Shown: in pieces, positions 32,251 through 40,451 of the stretch | How the letters are laid out: the number at the start of each line of letters is the position of its first letter | Numbering within the stretch: the stretch's first letter is position 1 | NCBI RefSeq assembly: GCF_051414055.1 | Contig: NZ_JBLKNX010000006.1 | Span: 40,473-104,472, forward strand | From: Halosimplex halobium | GTDB taxonomy: Archaea > Halobacteriota > Halobacteria > Halobacteriales > Haloarculaceae | Length of the DNA stretch: 64,000 bases | Reading direction: 5' to 3' | Notes under the pieces: model-generated | Databases searched by the model: none | Told to the model about the DNA's origin: nothing | The model's input: only the letters and a program-made list of their open reading frames with translations | Translations under genes and position numbers: made by a program

Positions 32251-33258
32251 GTGCAGGAGTTCGCGTTCGAACTCGCGCTGTGCGCTCACCTGGAGGGGCC
32301 CGACCGGGTCGTCGGCCGCCAGCTCGGCGCCGCGGTCAACGGCCGCCGCGTCGCCGACGTGTGCCTGGTCGAACCGGGCCCCGAGTTCGACCGCCGTGTG
32401 GCGATCACGCCCCACACGATCCCGCCGCTGGCGATCGAGAGCGACGTGGGCCCGGGCACCGCTCGCCCGGTCACCGAGGCGTTCGACTGCCACCCCGACC
32501 GCGCCCGCGCGGTCGCCGAGCGGGCGGTCGAACTCGGCTTCTTCGAGCGCGAACGCGAGGGGGCGAGCACGGCCGTTCGCGGGACGGTCCGCTACCCCGA
32601 GGAGTGGTTCGACTCGCTGGTCGGGATCGAGAACAAGCCCGACCTCGACCGGCCGGGCGACCTCCGGGACCAGCTACGGATCGACGCCTCGCTGGGGCTG
32701 TTCGACGAGGTGGTCCTCGCGACCGAGACGTACGTCACCGGCGCGCACCTCAACCGCCTGCCCGACCCCGTTGGAGTCTGGCGGTTCGACCCCGGGACGG
32801 GCGAGCGCGAGGTGGTCCGCGAGCCCGAGCCGCTCGACCCCGACGGACCGGGCATCGAACTCCTCGACCGCCAGCCGGGCCGCGCCGAGGTGCGGCCGGT
32901 CACCGCCGCCGAGAAGCGCCGCCAGCGCCGCCGCGTCGCCGAACGCGCCTACGGGAAGGGGTGGCGGACCTACGATCTCCCCGACTGCGAGCAGTGCGCC
33001 CCGGGCGACGCCCAGCCGGCCGAACTCGCCGACGCGCGGCTGCCGTGGTGTGCGTGGAACGACGGGCTCGTCCGCCCGGTCGCCGACTGCGGGCCGACGT
33101 GTCCGGGGTACGAACCCGTCGGCAGCGACAGTGACGAAGACGCGGATGGCGCCCCGTCGTCGGAGGGGTCGGAAGCCGCCCGCGCCCGGCGGAGCGCCTG
33201 GGAGCCGGACCCCGCGGGCGTCGACCGCCGGCAGGCCGGAATCGACAGGTTCCTGTGA
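32251..33258 (+). CDS. DUF5787 family protein
   Basis: A 335-residue haloarchaeal protein of the DUF5787 type. The N-terminal half has VQEFAFELALCAHLE, DRVVGRQLGAAVNGRRVADVCLVEPGPEFDRR (residues about 19-50), ITPHTIPPLAIES and a nuclease-like IENKPDLDRPGDL block. The C-terminal part contains four cysteines (CEQCAPGD, CAWND, CGPTCPGY). The IENKPDL segment recalls restriction-type nuclease folds (E-x-K), but catalytic activity has not been shown. The GTG start at 32251 is preferred over the upstream frame, which is arginine-rich and unrelated to the family. Confidence 0.78.
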   Translation: MQEFAFELALCAHLEGPDRVVGRQLGAAVNGRRVADVCLVEPGPEFDRRVAITPHTIPPLAIESDVGPGTARPVTEAFDCHPDRARAVAERAVELGFFEREREGASTAVRGTVRYPEEWFDSLVGIENKPDLDRPGDLRDQLRIDASLGLFDEVVLATETYVTGAHLNRLPDPVGVWRFDPGTGEREVVREPEPLDPDGPGIELLDRQPGRAEVRPVTAAEKRRQRRRVAERAYGKGWRTYDLPDCEQCAPGDAQPAELADARLPWCAWNDGLVRPVADCGPTCPGYEPVGSDSDEDADGAPSSEGSEAARARRSAWEPDPAGVDRRQAGIDRFL

Positions 33259-33465
33259 TCACTCGGCGGACCGCTCGCGCAGGTAGCGGGCCCCGGCGAC
33301 GTACACGAGCGTGAAGATCAGGACGAACGACGCCGTCTCGGCGGGCGCGACGGTCCCGTCGAGGACCAGCTGGACCCCGACGTAGGCCACCGTCGCGACG
33401 GCCGCGACGACCGCCGTCGCGAGGACGGGCCGCTCGACCGCGATGTCGTCCGACTCCGTGTCCAT
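33259..33465 (-). CDS. Small membrane protein
   Basis: A 68-residue protein with two transmembrane helices (about residues 14-33 and 42-60) and a charged C-terminus (RYLRERSAE). Its stop directly abuts the stop of the DUF5787 gene. A second possible start nine codons upstream (ATG at 33492) would add MRVETVGRA. No function can be assigned; such two-helix proteins are common in haloarchaea. Expression from its own promoter is likely, as the upstream neighbour is divergent. Confidence 0.6.
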   Translation of the reverse strand: MDTESDDIAVERPVLATAVVAAVATVAYVGVQLVLDGTVAPAETASFVLIFTLVYVAGARYLRERSAE

Positions 33466-33625
33466 GGCACGCCCCACGGTTTCGACCCGCATAGGTGTGT
33501 GGGAGCGCGGCGGAGCGACGGTGTACGCCCGTTCCACACGAAACGAGGGGGATCGCCACGCCACAGTCCGCCGACCCGCGCGGGACGGGCCAAGGGTTTA
33601 GACGTGTGAACACGACACACACGCT

Positions 33626-34171
33626 ATGGACAGTCGCGAGTACGCGTTCGAGGGGCAGCGGCCGGAAGTCCACGGCTACGCGCACGTCAGCCGGGAGGCG
33701 ACGCTGGTCGGCGACGTGACCGTCGGGGCGAACGCGAACGTCTGGCCGGGGGTGGTACTGCGCGGGGACGTGGGGCCGGTCGTCGTCGGTCGCGAGTCGG
33801 CGGTCGGCGACAACGCCACCGTCCACGCCTCCGAGGTCGGCGAGAAGGCGATGGTCGGTCACAGCGCGGTGCTGAACGACACGACCGTCGAGGACGGCGC
33901 CCTCGTCGGGTTCAACTCGACGGTCAGCGACGCCGTCATCGGCGCGGGCAGCATCGTCGCGATGGGCACCGTCGTCCCGCCGGGCTACGAGGTGCCGCCC
34001 GAGTCGTTCGTCCGCGGGATGCCCGCCACCGTCACGCCGCTCTCGGAGACGAACATCGACCCCGAGGCCGTCTTCGAGGCGTTCAACTCCGGCGACTACG
34101 CCAACCTCGCCGACCGCCACGAGGAGCTGTTCGGCGGGGCCGCGGCGGACGGGGACGGCGACGGGGAGTAG
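33626..34171 (+). CDS. Gamma-carbonic anhydrase-fold protein lacking one zinc ligand
   Basis: A 181-residue left-handed beta-helix protein of the gamma-carbonic anhydrase/YrdA type. It has the hexapeptide turns, VVLRGDVGPV (conserved Arg), and VGDNATVHAS and MVGHSAVLND. In zinc-binding members the pattern after the second histidine is GH-x4-HG. Here the third ligand position is Asn (GHSAVLND), so zinc binding may be altered. A TATA-like GGGTTTAGAC (33594-33603) is 28 nt before the ATG, and GTGTG-N7-CACAC (33604-33620) lies between. Carbonic anhydrase activity is therefore uncertain. Confidence 0.85.
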   Translation: MDSREYAFEGQRPEVHGYAHVSREATLVGDVTVGANANVWPGVVLRGDVGPVVVGRESAVGDNATVHASEVGEKAMVGHSAVLNDTTVEDGALVGFNSTVSDAVIGAGSIVAMGTVVPPGYEVPPESFVRGMPATVTPLSETNIDPEAVFEAFNSGDYANLADRHEELFGGAAADGDGDGE

Positions 34172-34606
34172 TCACTCGCGTTCGACGGAGCGCTCCCGGC
34201 CGTCGACCGGGTCCGCGTCGAGGTCGTCCACGTCGGGACCGCCCGCGTCGAGGTCGCCGACCGCTCCGTCCGCGTCGAGCTCCTCGACGCCGACCAGCCG
34301 TTCGACCCGGCGCTCGAACTCGGCCTCGTCGATCTCGCCGCGCGCGTACCGGGCCTTGAGTTCCGCGAGCGGGGTCTCGGAACCGTCGGATCCCTCGTCG
34401 TCCCCGTAGCCGGGGAGCAGCGCGCCGACCTCCTCGGCGAACGTGACGAGCATCGGCGTCAGCAACAGCCAGCCGACGACGAAGACCGCGGCCGCAGGGA
34501 CGATACCGACGAACAGCGCGGTGAGCAACCCGAGCGGGAGGGTGAGGATCGCGATGAGGATACCCGCGCCCGCGACGGGATGGTGGACCATACGCTCAGT
34601 TGACAT
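34172..34606 (-). CDS. Membrane protein with SHOCT domain
   Basis: A 144-residue protein with two transmembrane helices (about 10-32 and 36-57), then an acidic linker and a SHOCT motif (LAELKARYARGEIDEAEFERRVERL, residues about 81-105). The SHOCT module is a short C-terminal helical hairpin seen in many membrane proteins, probably for oligomerisation. The C-terminus has three related DLDA-type segments (ELDADGAVGDLDAG...DDLDAD). It is convergent with the gamma-CA gene, with directly adjoining stops. Function unknown. Confidence 0.8.
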   Translation of the reverse strand: MSTERMVHHPVAGAGILIAILTLPLGLLTALFVGIVPAAAVFVVGWLLLTPMLVTFAEEVGALLPGYGDDEGSDGSETPLAELKARYARGEIDEAEFERRVERLVGVEELDADGAVGDLDAGGPDVDDLDADPVDGRERSVERE

Positions 34607-34653
34607 TCCAGCGGAAAAACGGTTCGGTCGTGCGGGCGTCGATCCGCCGGAGA

Positions 34654-35103
34654 TTAGAGGCCGCTCGTGTTCACGGCGGCGGTCACGTCGCGCCAGTTGC
34701 GGACGGTCCAGTAGCCGAGCCCGGAGGCGATCATCGCCGCCGACAGCAGGTACACCGAGAGGTGCGAGGCGACCACGGCGTCGGGGTGGGTCAGCCCGTA
34801 GACGACGCCCTCGGTGCCCAGCCCGATCGTCACGAAGCCGACGACGCCGACGCCCGCCGCGGTGACGAGCGCGGGCCGCCCGTAGTAGTCGGAGTGTTCG
34901 GCCGCCAGGAGCGCGGCGACGAAGCCGACCGACCCGGCGAGCACGTAGAGGGGCAGTCGCCCGACCAGCCCCCCCGCGTTGCCGGACGCGATCCCGACGA
35001 TGCCCAGGAAGGCCGCCGTCAACACGAGCGTCGTCGCGCCGATCAGCGGCCCCGCCTGTACCAGTACGTCCCGTTCGAAGTGCCCGTTCGCCGACGTGGC
35101 CAT
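34654..35103 (-). CDS. Four-helix membrane protein
   Basis: A 149-residue hydrophobic protein with about four transmembrane helices (residues 18-38, 48-65, 78-100 and 112-130), preceded by a short hydrophilic N-terminus (MATSANGHFERD). It is highly likely an integral membrane protein, but no family motif is recognised. The ATG at 35103 was chosen because the upstream sequence reads as low-complexity, arginine-rich codons. It is divergent from the Tat-signal beta-propeller-like gene. No function proposed. Confidence 0.7.
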   Translation of the reverse strand: MATSANGHFERDVLVQAGPLIGATTLVLTAAFLGIVGIASGNAGGLVGRLPLYVLAGSVGFVAALLAAEHSDYYGRPALVTAAGVGVVGFVTIGLGTEGVVYGLTHPDAVVASHLSVYLLSAAMIASGLGYWTVRNWRDVTAAVNTSGL

Positions 35104-35302
35104 CACTACAACGAGGGCCGTCACCCTACAAAAACACCCGTCAGCCGGGCGTCTGACCCCTGTGAGCGCAGTGACGGGTCCGGCGGATCGCCCGGGTCGC
35201 CGCCATCGCCTGGGGGGTGGCGGCGCCCGCGCGGCGACCGTCCCGTTCGCGGGAGCGAGTCCCCGGTACAAGAGCGGGGACGCGCAACGCCGGGCGAGGC
35301 AC

Positions 35303-36475
35303 ATGACACGACACACGCGGCGGGAGATCCTGCGGGCCGCGGGCGTCACCGCCCTGGGCGGTGCGGGCGCGGCGGCGTCGGCGGTCGGCGAGAACGAGGA
35401 CGGCGCACAGGGCACCTGGGAGGCGGTCGACTCCCCGACGGACAAGCCGCTCAACAGCGCGGTCGACACGGCGGCGGGGCCATACGCCGTCGGCGGGGGC
35501 GGCGACGTGGTCGGCCGGACCGACGACGGCTGGCGGACGGTCGTCGAGTACGGGCCACAGGCGCGCAGCCGGCCGCTGACCGGCGTCGACGCGACCGACG
35601 ACGGCGCCGCCGTCTGGTTCGTCGGCGGCAGCGGCGTCATCGGCGAGTACAACGTCGAGACGCGGACGCTGACCAACTACTCGGCGCCGAAGGGCAAGAC
35701 GAGCACCTGGGAGGACTGCGCGGTCCGCGGGACCGCCGGCGAGGACGAGCGGCTGTTCTTCGTCAACGGCTCGGGCGAGCTGCTCGTCGGCGTCCGCCAG
35801 GACAGCGGCGCGATGGAGTACCGCGACGTGATCAAGCCCGGCGGCGGCTCGACTATCCCCGGCGTCGACTTCCACTCGCGGTCGGCCGGCCACGTCTGCA
35901 GCACGAGCCAGTTCGTCGCCGGGACGGCCGACGGCGGCGAGTCCTGGAACAGGATCGGCATCGGCTTCGCCGGCACGAGTTTCTTCGACGTGGCGAGCGC
36001 GAGCGAGCGCGACGTGAACGTCGCCGCCGGCAACGGCATCGTCTACCGCTACGACGGCTTCCGGTGGACGCCCCACGTCGTCGACGACGAGCGACAGGCG
36101 GTCCGGTCGGTCGACCGCACGCCCGACTCCGGCATCGCGGCCGGCGACGGCGGGAAGGTGTACGAGCGACGCTCGACCGGGCAGTGGGAGCGGATCCGGA
36201 CCCCCGTGGACACGAAGCTCCGCGGCGTCGCCCGCGGCTCCGGCGTCGCCGTCGCCGTCGGCAACAACGGCCGGATCGTCGAGCGCGTCGAGGGCGCGGA
36301 CGGCGGCACCGACACGGGCGGGACCGCGACGCCGACGCCCACCGCGACCCCGACGGCGAACGGAACGGCCGCCAGCGACGAGCGGACCGTCGTGGACGCG
36401 GACGCCGCGGAACGGGTGACGCTCCGCCTCGACCCGGGGCTGGTCGACACCTACCGCGAGGGCGTCTGGCTGTAG
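35303..36475 (+). CDS. Tat-exported beta-propeller-like protein (YCF48/BNR type)
   Basis: A 390-residue exported protein. The N-terminus RHTRREILRAAGVTALGGAGAAASA is a twin-arginine signal (residues 3-27). The mature part has repeated blades of a propeller: WEAVDSPTDKPLNSAV, WRTVVEYGPQARSRPLTGVDATDDGAAVWFVG (split), WEDCAV, WNRIGIGFAGTSFFDVA and WERIRTPVDTKLRGVA, like YCF48/BNR-repeat proteins. A threonine/proline-rich linker (TATPTPTATPTANGTA) precedes a final beta segment. It is probably a cell-surface or secreted protein. No ligand is indicated. Confidence 0.8.
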   Translation: MTRHTRREILRAAGVTALGGAGAAASAVGENEDGAQGTWEAVDSPTDKPLNSAVDTAAGPYAVGGGGDVVGRTDDGWRTVVEYGPQARSRPLTGVDATDDGAAVWFVGGSGVIGEYNVETRTLTNYSAPKGKTSTWEDCAVRGTAGEDERLFFVNGSGELLVGVRQDSGAMEYRDVIKPGGGSTIPGVDFHSRSAGHVCSTSQFVAGTADGGESWNRIGIGFAGTSFFDVASASERDVNVAAGNGIVYRYDGFRWTPHVVDDERQAVRSVDRTPDSGIAAGDGGKVYERRSTGQWERIRTPVDTKLRGVARGSGVAVAVGNNGRIVERVEGADGGTDTGGTATPTPTATPTANGTAASDERTVVDADAAERVTLRLDPGLVDTYREGVWL

Positions 36476-36527
36476 GCGCTCCCGTCCTCCGAAACCTATT
36501 TGCCCGCCAGCGGGCTACCGGCAGGTG

Positions 36528-36611
36528 ATGACGCGGTCCGCTCTCGCGTGGCGCTGGCGCTCGCCCGCCCAGAGAGCGGACAGTATCGCGAGCGCGGTCG
36601 GTCGGGCCTAA
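36528..36611 (+). CDS. Possible 27-codon Trp-containing leader peptide of trpS
   Basis: This short ORF begins at ATG 36528, 30 nt after a TATA-like ACCTATTTG (36494-36502), which puts its start at the predicted 5' end of the trpS transcript. It carries two tryptophan codons three codons apart (AWRWRS; TGG at 36549 and 36555) and ends at TAA 36609. The TGG codons abut the 5' arm GCGCTCGC (36557-36564), which pairs with GCGAGCGC (36588-36595). A second stem, GTCGGG/CCCGGC, flanks the stop codon. It could be a tryptophan-sensing leader, or chance; no peptide homologue is recognised. Confidence 0.35.
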   Translation: MTRSALAWRWRSPAQRADSIASAVGRA

Positions 36612-36687
36612 CCCGGCCGCCCCGGGCGCGGTGCTCACTCGTTCTCCCGCACGCTCGCCCGCCAGCCGCCGCACACCCACCACACAC

Positions 36688-37908
36688 ATGCACGACGACA
36701 GTGCCACCGACGCACAGCATACCGACCGATCCGCCGATTCGACGCCGAAACCCGACGGGACCGACGGCGACAAGTTCACCGTCACGCCCTACGACGTGGC
36801 GGGGACGGTCGACTACGACCGCCTGCTGGAGCAGTTCGGCGCCGACCGGCTCACCGACGAGCAGGTCGCCCGGTTCCCCGACCACCCGATGCTCCGGCGG
36901 CGGGTCTTCTACGCCGGCCGCGACGTCGACCGCTACCTCGCGGCCGCCGAGGCCGGGGAGACCCACTCCGTCGTCACCGGCGTCGGCCCCTCGGGACCGA
37001 TGCATCTCGGCCACGTCCTCGTCTTCTACCTCGCCAAGCGCCTGCAGGACGAGACGGGCGCGCACGTCTACGTCCCGCTCTCCGACGACGAGAAGTTCTA
37101 CGCGAAGGACCTCACCTTCGACGAGATCGAGGACGCCACCCGCAGCAATCTGCGGGACCTGCTCGCCGTCGGGTTCGACCCCGAGCGCACCCGTATCGTC
37201 GTCGACCGCCTCGACGCCGACGTACTCTACCCCCAGGCCGCCCGCGTGGCCGCCGACATCACCCAGTCGACTGTCGACGCGACCTACGGCGACCCCGAGA
37301 ACGTCGGGCTCTCCTTCTACCCCGCCGTGCAGGCCACCCACCTGCTGCTCCCGCAACTGGTCCACGGCCGCCACCCGACGCTGGTCCCCATCGCCGTCGA
37401 CCAGGATCCCCACGTCCGGGTCTGTAGAGACGTGGCCGCCAAGGAGCGGTTCGACGTGGCCAAGCCGGGCGCCCTGCTCGGGAAGTTCCTCCCCGCGCTC
37501 GACGGCCCCGGGAAGATGTCCTCCTCCTCGGACGCGCCGGCCATCGAACTCACCGACGACCGCGAGACGGTCCGGTCGAAGATCATGGAGCACGCCCACT
37601 CCGGCGGGCGCGTCGATATCGACGAACACCGCGAGCACGGCGGCGACCCGAGCGTCGACGTGGCCTACCAGTACCTCCACACGTTCTTCGAACCCGACGA
37701 CGAGCGTGTCGAGGAGCTCGCTGCCGACTACCGCTCGGGCGAGTTGCTCACCGGCGAACTGAAGGAGACCGCCGCCGAGCGGATCGGCGACTTCCTCGCC
37801 GGGCATCGGGAGCGCCGGGAGGCGCTCGGCGATCTGGCGACGGAACTGGAGCCGTACCGGCTGACCGAGGAAGAGCGGGCGCGGCTGCGGCCGTCTGTGT
37901 TCGCGTAG
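36688..37908 (+). CDS. trpS: Tryptophanyl-tRNA synthetase
   Basis: Archaeal/eukaryotic-type TrpRS (406 residues), charging tRNA(Trp). Class I signatures are GVGPSGPMHLGHVL (HIGH box as HLGH, about residue 108) and GKMSSSSD (KMSKS box, about 278). The N-terminal extension (residues 1-30) is acidic and disordered, then an archaeal-type N-terminal region VTPYDVAGTVDYDRLLEQFG starts. The ATG at 36688 is chosen; the 5' region contains a potential leader ORF with Trp codons. It is convergent with the LolA-like gene. Confidence 0.94.
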   Translation: MHDDSATDAQHTDRSADSTPKPDGTDGDKFTVTPYDVAGTVDYDRLLEQFGADRLTDEQVARFPDHPMLRRRVFYAGRDVDRYLAAAEAGETHSVVTGVGPSGPMHLGHVLVFYLAKRLQDETGAHVYVPLSDDEKFYAKDLTFDEIEDATRSNLRDLLAVGFDPERTRIVVDRLDADVLYPQAARVAADITQSTVDATYGDPENVGLSFYPAVQATHLLLPQLVHGRHPTLVPIAVDQDPHVRVCRDVAAKERFDVAKPGALLGKFLPALDGPGKMSSSSDAPAIELTDDRETVRSKIMEHAHSGGRVDIDEHREHGGDPSVDVAYQYLHTFFEPDDERVEELAADYRSGELLTGELKETAAERIGDFLAGHRERREALGDLATELEPYRLTEEERARLRPSVFA

Positions 37909-37917
37909 CCGGCCGCG

Positions 37918-39099
37918 TCAGTCCACGACTCGTTCGGCCAGGTCGACCAGCTCCCCGCGCGGCAGGTCGCCGACGACCGCCCGCGTCACGCCGTCGTCGT
38001 CCCAGACCACGGCCGCTCCGTCGTCGCGCTCGACGTAGGTCGCGTTCGCGCCGGCCACCGTGACGTTCTCGCCGGCACTACCGTTCAGCATCGGCAGGTC
38101 GTCGGCCGTCGCGACGACGGTCACGTTCGCCCCGCCGGTGTACGTCTGGGCGGCGACGGTCCGACCGGCCCGGGTCACGACGACTGCCTCGTCGAACTCG
38201 TAGCCCTCGGCGTCGAGGTGCTGGAGCGTGACCTCGGTCCCCGTCTGCGCGGCGTCGAAGCTGTCGTACCGTTCCTGTCCGACGGTGTTCACCGAGGCGG
38301 CGTCGGGCGGCCGGAACGTGCTTTCGTGGACGCTGGCGTTGAACTGCACGCCGTCGAAGGCGACGGTCGTCGAGTTCTCGCCGTAACTCGCGCGCAGCTC
38401 GTGGACGCGGTAGTCGTCGGTGTCGACCCACAGCGTCGCTTCCCCCCGGTAGGACTCGTTGGTCGGTTCGAGCCCGACGACGTACACCTCCGCGCCGTCG
38501 AGCGTCGTCGTCTCGCGCACCTCGGCGGTCACGTTCTCGGCGAGCCACGCCGAGACGTTCGCCGAGCGGTTCGGGGCAGCCCACGCGGTGTCGTTCCAGG
38601 CGTGGGTACCGTTCCAGCTGTGATTCCCGGCGTTCGCGTAACTCCCGTTCCAGCTGTGGTTCCCGGCGGCCGTCGCCGAGCCGTTCCAGGCCGATTCGTT
38701 CCACGCGGAGGCGTTCTCGGGCAACGCCCAGACGCGGGCGGTGTCGTTCGCGCCGTCGTAGACCCACGCGACCGAGCCGTTCGTGCCGACGGCGTACTCG
38801 TCGCCGTCGCGGGTGGTACTCAGCCTCGTCCGGTTCGGCCGGTCGAGGACGAACGAGACGTTCGCGGAACGCTCGGCGGTCGCGTTCGCGACGGTGACGG
38901 TCGCCTCGCCGGTCAGCGTCTCGGCGTTCGCGTAGCGCTGTTCGACCCGGTCGAGGACCGCGTCGCCGTCCGGCCGGGCGTCGCCGTCGAGGGCGCCGGG
39001 GAGCGCGCCGGCCGCGACCGCGCCGGCGACGGCGAGGAGGACCACGCCGACCGCCAGCGGGACGGCCCGCGTCGCCAGGGACCCGCGGTCGTCTGTCAT
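37918..39099 (-). CDS. LolA-like secreted glycoprotein with Asn-rich repeat
   Basis: A 393-residue exported protein: N-terminal hydrophobic helix (residues about 12-32) acting as anchor, then a LolA-type beta domain (DAVLDRVEQRYANAETLTGEATV, residues about 46-68, and LSTTRDGDEYAVGTNGSVAWVYDGA). The middle (about 130-180) is unusually rich in N-x-S/T sequons, with repeated NHSWNGS/NHSWNGT units. The C-terminal part repeats a similar fold (DEAVVVTRAGRTVAAQTY). Haloarchaeal LolA-like proteins are annotated as outer-membrane lipoprotein-sorting homologues, though these cells lack an outer membrane, so the role is unclear. Confidence 0.78.
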   Translation of the reverse strand: MTDDRGSLATRAVPLAVGVVLLAVAGAVAAGALPGALDGDARPDGDAVLDRVEQRYANAETLTGEATVTVANATAERSANVSFVLDRPNRTRLSTTRDGDEYAVGTNGSVAWVYDGANDTARVWALPENASAWNESAWNGSATAAGNHSWNGSYANAGNHSWNGTHAWNDTAWAAPNRSANVSAWLAENVTAEVRETTTLDGAEVYVVGLEPTNESYRGEATLWVDTDDYRVHELRASYGENSTTVAFDGVQFNASVHESTFRPPDAASVNTVGQERYDSFDAAQTGTEVTLQHLDAEGYEFDEAVVVTRAGRTVAAQTYTGGANVTVVATADDLPMLNGSAGENVTVAGANATYVERDDGAAVVWDDDGVTRAVVGDLPRGELVDLAERVVD

Positions 39100-39219
39100 T
39101 GTTGTCGGTTGGGACCGGAGCGGCTTAACGACACGGACGGGAGCGACCGGCGATTCCGGTGGCCGGCACCCGAAGCGAACGCGCCAACCGCTTTCCCGGC
39201 GGGCCGTGAACGTCGGATC

Positions 39220-39588
39220 GTGACTGCCGATACCTCGTCGGTGACCGTCGATATCCGGTCGATCGCCGTCAGCACCGTCTTCGCCTGGGCGGCCGCACTC
39301 GCCCTCTGGCCGCCCCGCGCCGTCTACTGGACGGCGGTGGCCGCGGTGGTCGGCGAGGCCGTGGCCCTCGCCGCTGTCGCCGCCGTCGCGATCGCGCTCG
39401 GTGCCGCGTTCGCGACGCTCGCCGGCGTCGGCGTCCGCGAGTTCGCGGTCGGCGCGGCGGTCGCCTACCTCGTCGGGATGGCGGTGATCGCGGTCGCTCT
39501 CGCGCCCGACAGCCCCGTGCATCTCGCCCTCTACGGCGGGATCTGCGTTTGTCTCGTCGCCGGCGTCGCCGGCGCGAGCGTCCGATGA
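39220..39588 (+). CDS. Membrane protein upstream of the MacB-type exporter
   Basis: A 122-residue hydrophobic protein with about four transmembrane helices, beginning at GTG 39220 (MTADTSSVTVDIRS, first residue read as Met). Its stop overlaps the next gene's ATG by 4 nt (ATGA), so it is translated with the ABC transporter genes. No family motif is recognised. The first helix follows SIAVSTVFAWAAALALW. It may be a small accessory subunit of the exporter, an inference from the overlap only. Confidence 0.65.
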   Translation: MTADTSSVTVDIRSIAVSTVFAWAAALALWPPRAVYWTAVAAVVGEAVALAAVAAVAIALGAAFATLAGVGVREFAVGAAVAYLVGMAVIAVALAPDSPVHLALYGGICVCLVAGVAGASVR

Positions 39589-40451
39589 TTAATGCGGACG
39601 CGCCCCCTGGAACGGGTGTGACCGATGCGACCGACACGGAGGCGACGGGCGCCGACTCGCCGGCCGGCGCGGACGGTGGGGACGACGGCGGCGAACCGGT
39701 CGTCGACCTGGCGGACGTGACGAAGACCTACGAGGGCGGCGTCGCCGTCGAGGCGCTCTCGCACGTCTCGCTGTCGCTGCCCCGGGGTTCCTACACCGCC
39801 GTCATGGGGCCCAGCGGGTCGGGCAAGAGCACGCTCCTCAATCTCGTCGGCGGCCTCGACACGCCGACCGAGGGGACCGTCCGCCTCGACGGCCAGGACC
39901 TCGCCGCCCTCTCGGACGCCGAGCGGGCGCGCGCTCGCGGCCGGACGGTCGGGTTCGTCTTCCAGACGTTCAACCTGATGCCCAGGCTGACCGCCGTCGA
40001 GAACGTCGCGCTCCCCCTGGTCTTCCAGGGCGTCGACCGCGGCGAGCGCCGCGAGCGCGCCGCGGCCCTGCTCGGGGACGTGGGCCTCGGCGACCGCCTC
40101 GACCACCGACCCTCGGAACTCTCTGGCGGCCAGCGCCAGCGCGTCGCCATCGCCCGCGCGCTGGCGGCCGACCCCGCGCTCCTCCTCGCTGACGAGCCCA
40201 CCGGCAACGTCGACACCGGGACGGGCGCGCAGATCATGGAACTGTTCGCCGAATTGCACGAGGCCGGCAACACCATCCTGCTGGTCACCCACGAGCGCCG
40301 CATCGCCGAACACGCCGACCGCATCGTCCACTTCCGCGACGGCGAGATCGAGGGGGTCGAGGACGTGTCCGGGGCCGACCCGGCCGATTCCGACGACGCT
40401 GGTCCTGGCGACGGCCGGGAAGGGGCGAGGGAGGAGGGGGAGGGAGCCTGA
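39585..40451 (+). CDS. ABC transporter ATPase, MacB/LolD type
   Basis: An ABC ATPase (288 residues). Walker A is GPSGSGKST (near residue 83), the signature LSGGQRQRVAIARAL near 179, and Walker B LLLADEPTGNVDTGTG near 202, the MacB/LolD-like form. The first ~38 residues are an acidic low-complexity tail, and a GTG start at 39618 is also possible. The C-terminus is an acidic extension (ADSDDAGPGDGREGAREEGEG). It forms an operon with the permease that starts at its final base. It is predicted to energise export from the cytoplasmic membrane or extraction of lipoproteins or peptides. Confidence 0.9.
   Translation: MINADAPPGTGVTDATDTEATGADSPAGADGGDDGGEPVVDLADVTKTYEGGVAVEALSHVSLSLPRGSYTAVMGPSGSGKSTLLNLVGGLDTPTEGTVRLDGQDLAALSDAERARARGRTVGFVFQTFNLMPRLTAVENVALPLVFQGVDRGERRERAAALLGDVGLGDRLDHRPSELSGGQRQRVAIARALAADPALLLADEPTGNVDTGTGAQIMELFAELHEAGNTILLVTHERRIAEHADRIVHFRDGEIEGVEDVSGADPADSDDAGPGDGREGAREEGEGA

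Noticed and set aside
36500..37762. Plus-strand frame overlapping trpS in another phase
   Set aside because: It shows no TrpRS motifs and its composition (Thr/Ser/Arg/Pro) is the usual +1 shadow of a GC-rich acidic gene.
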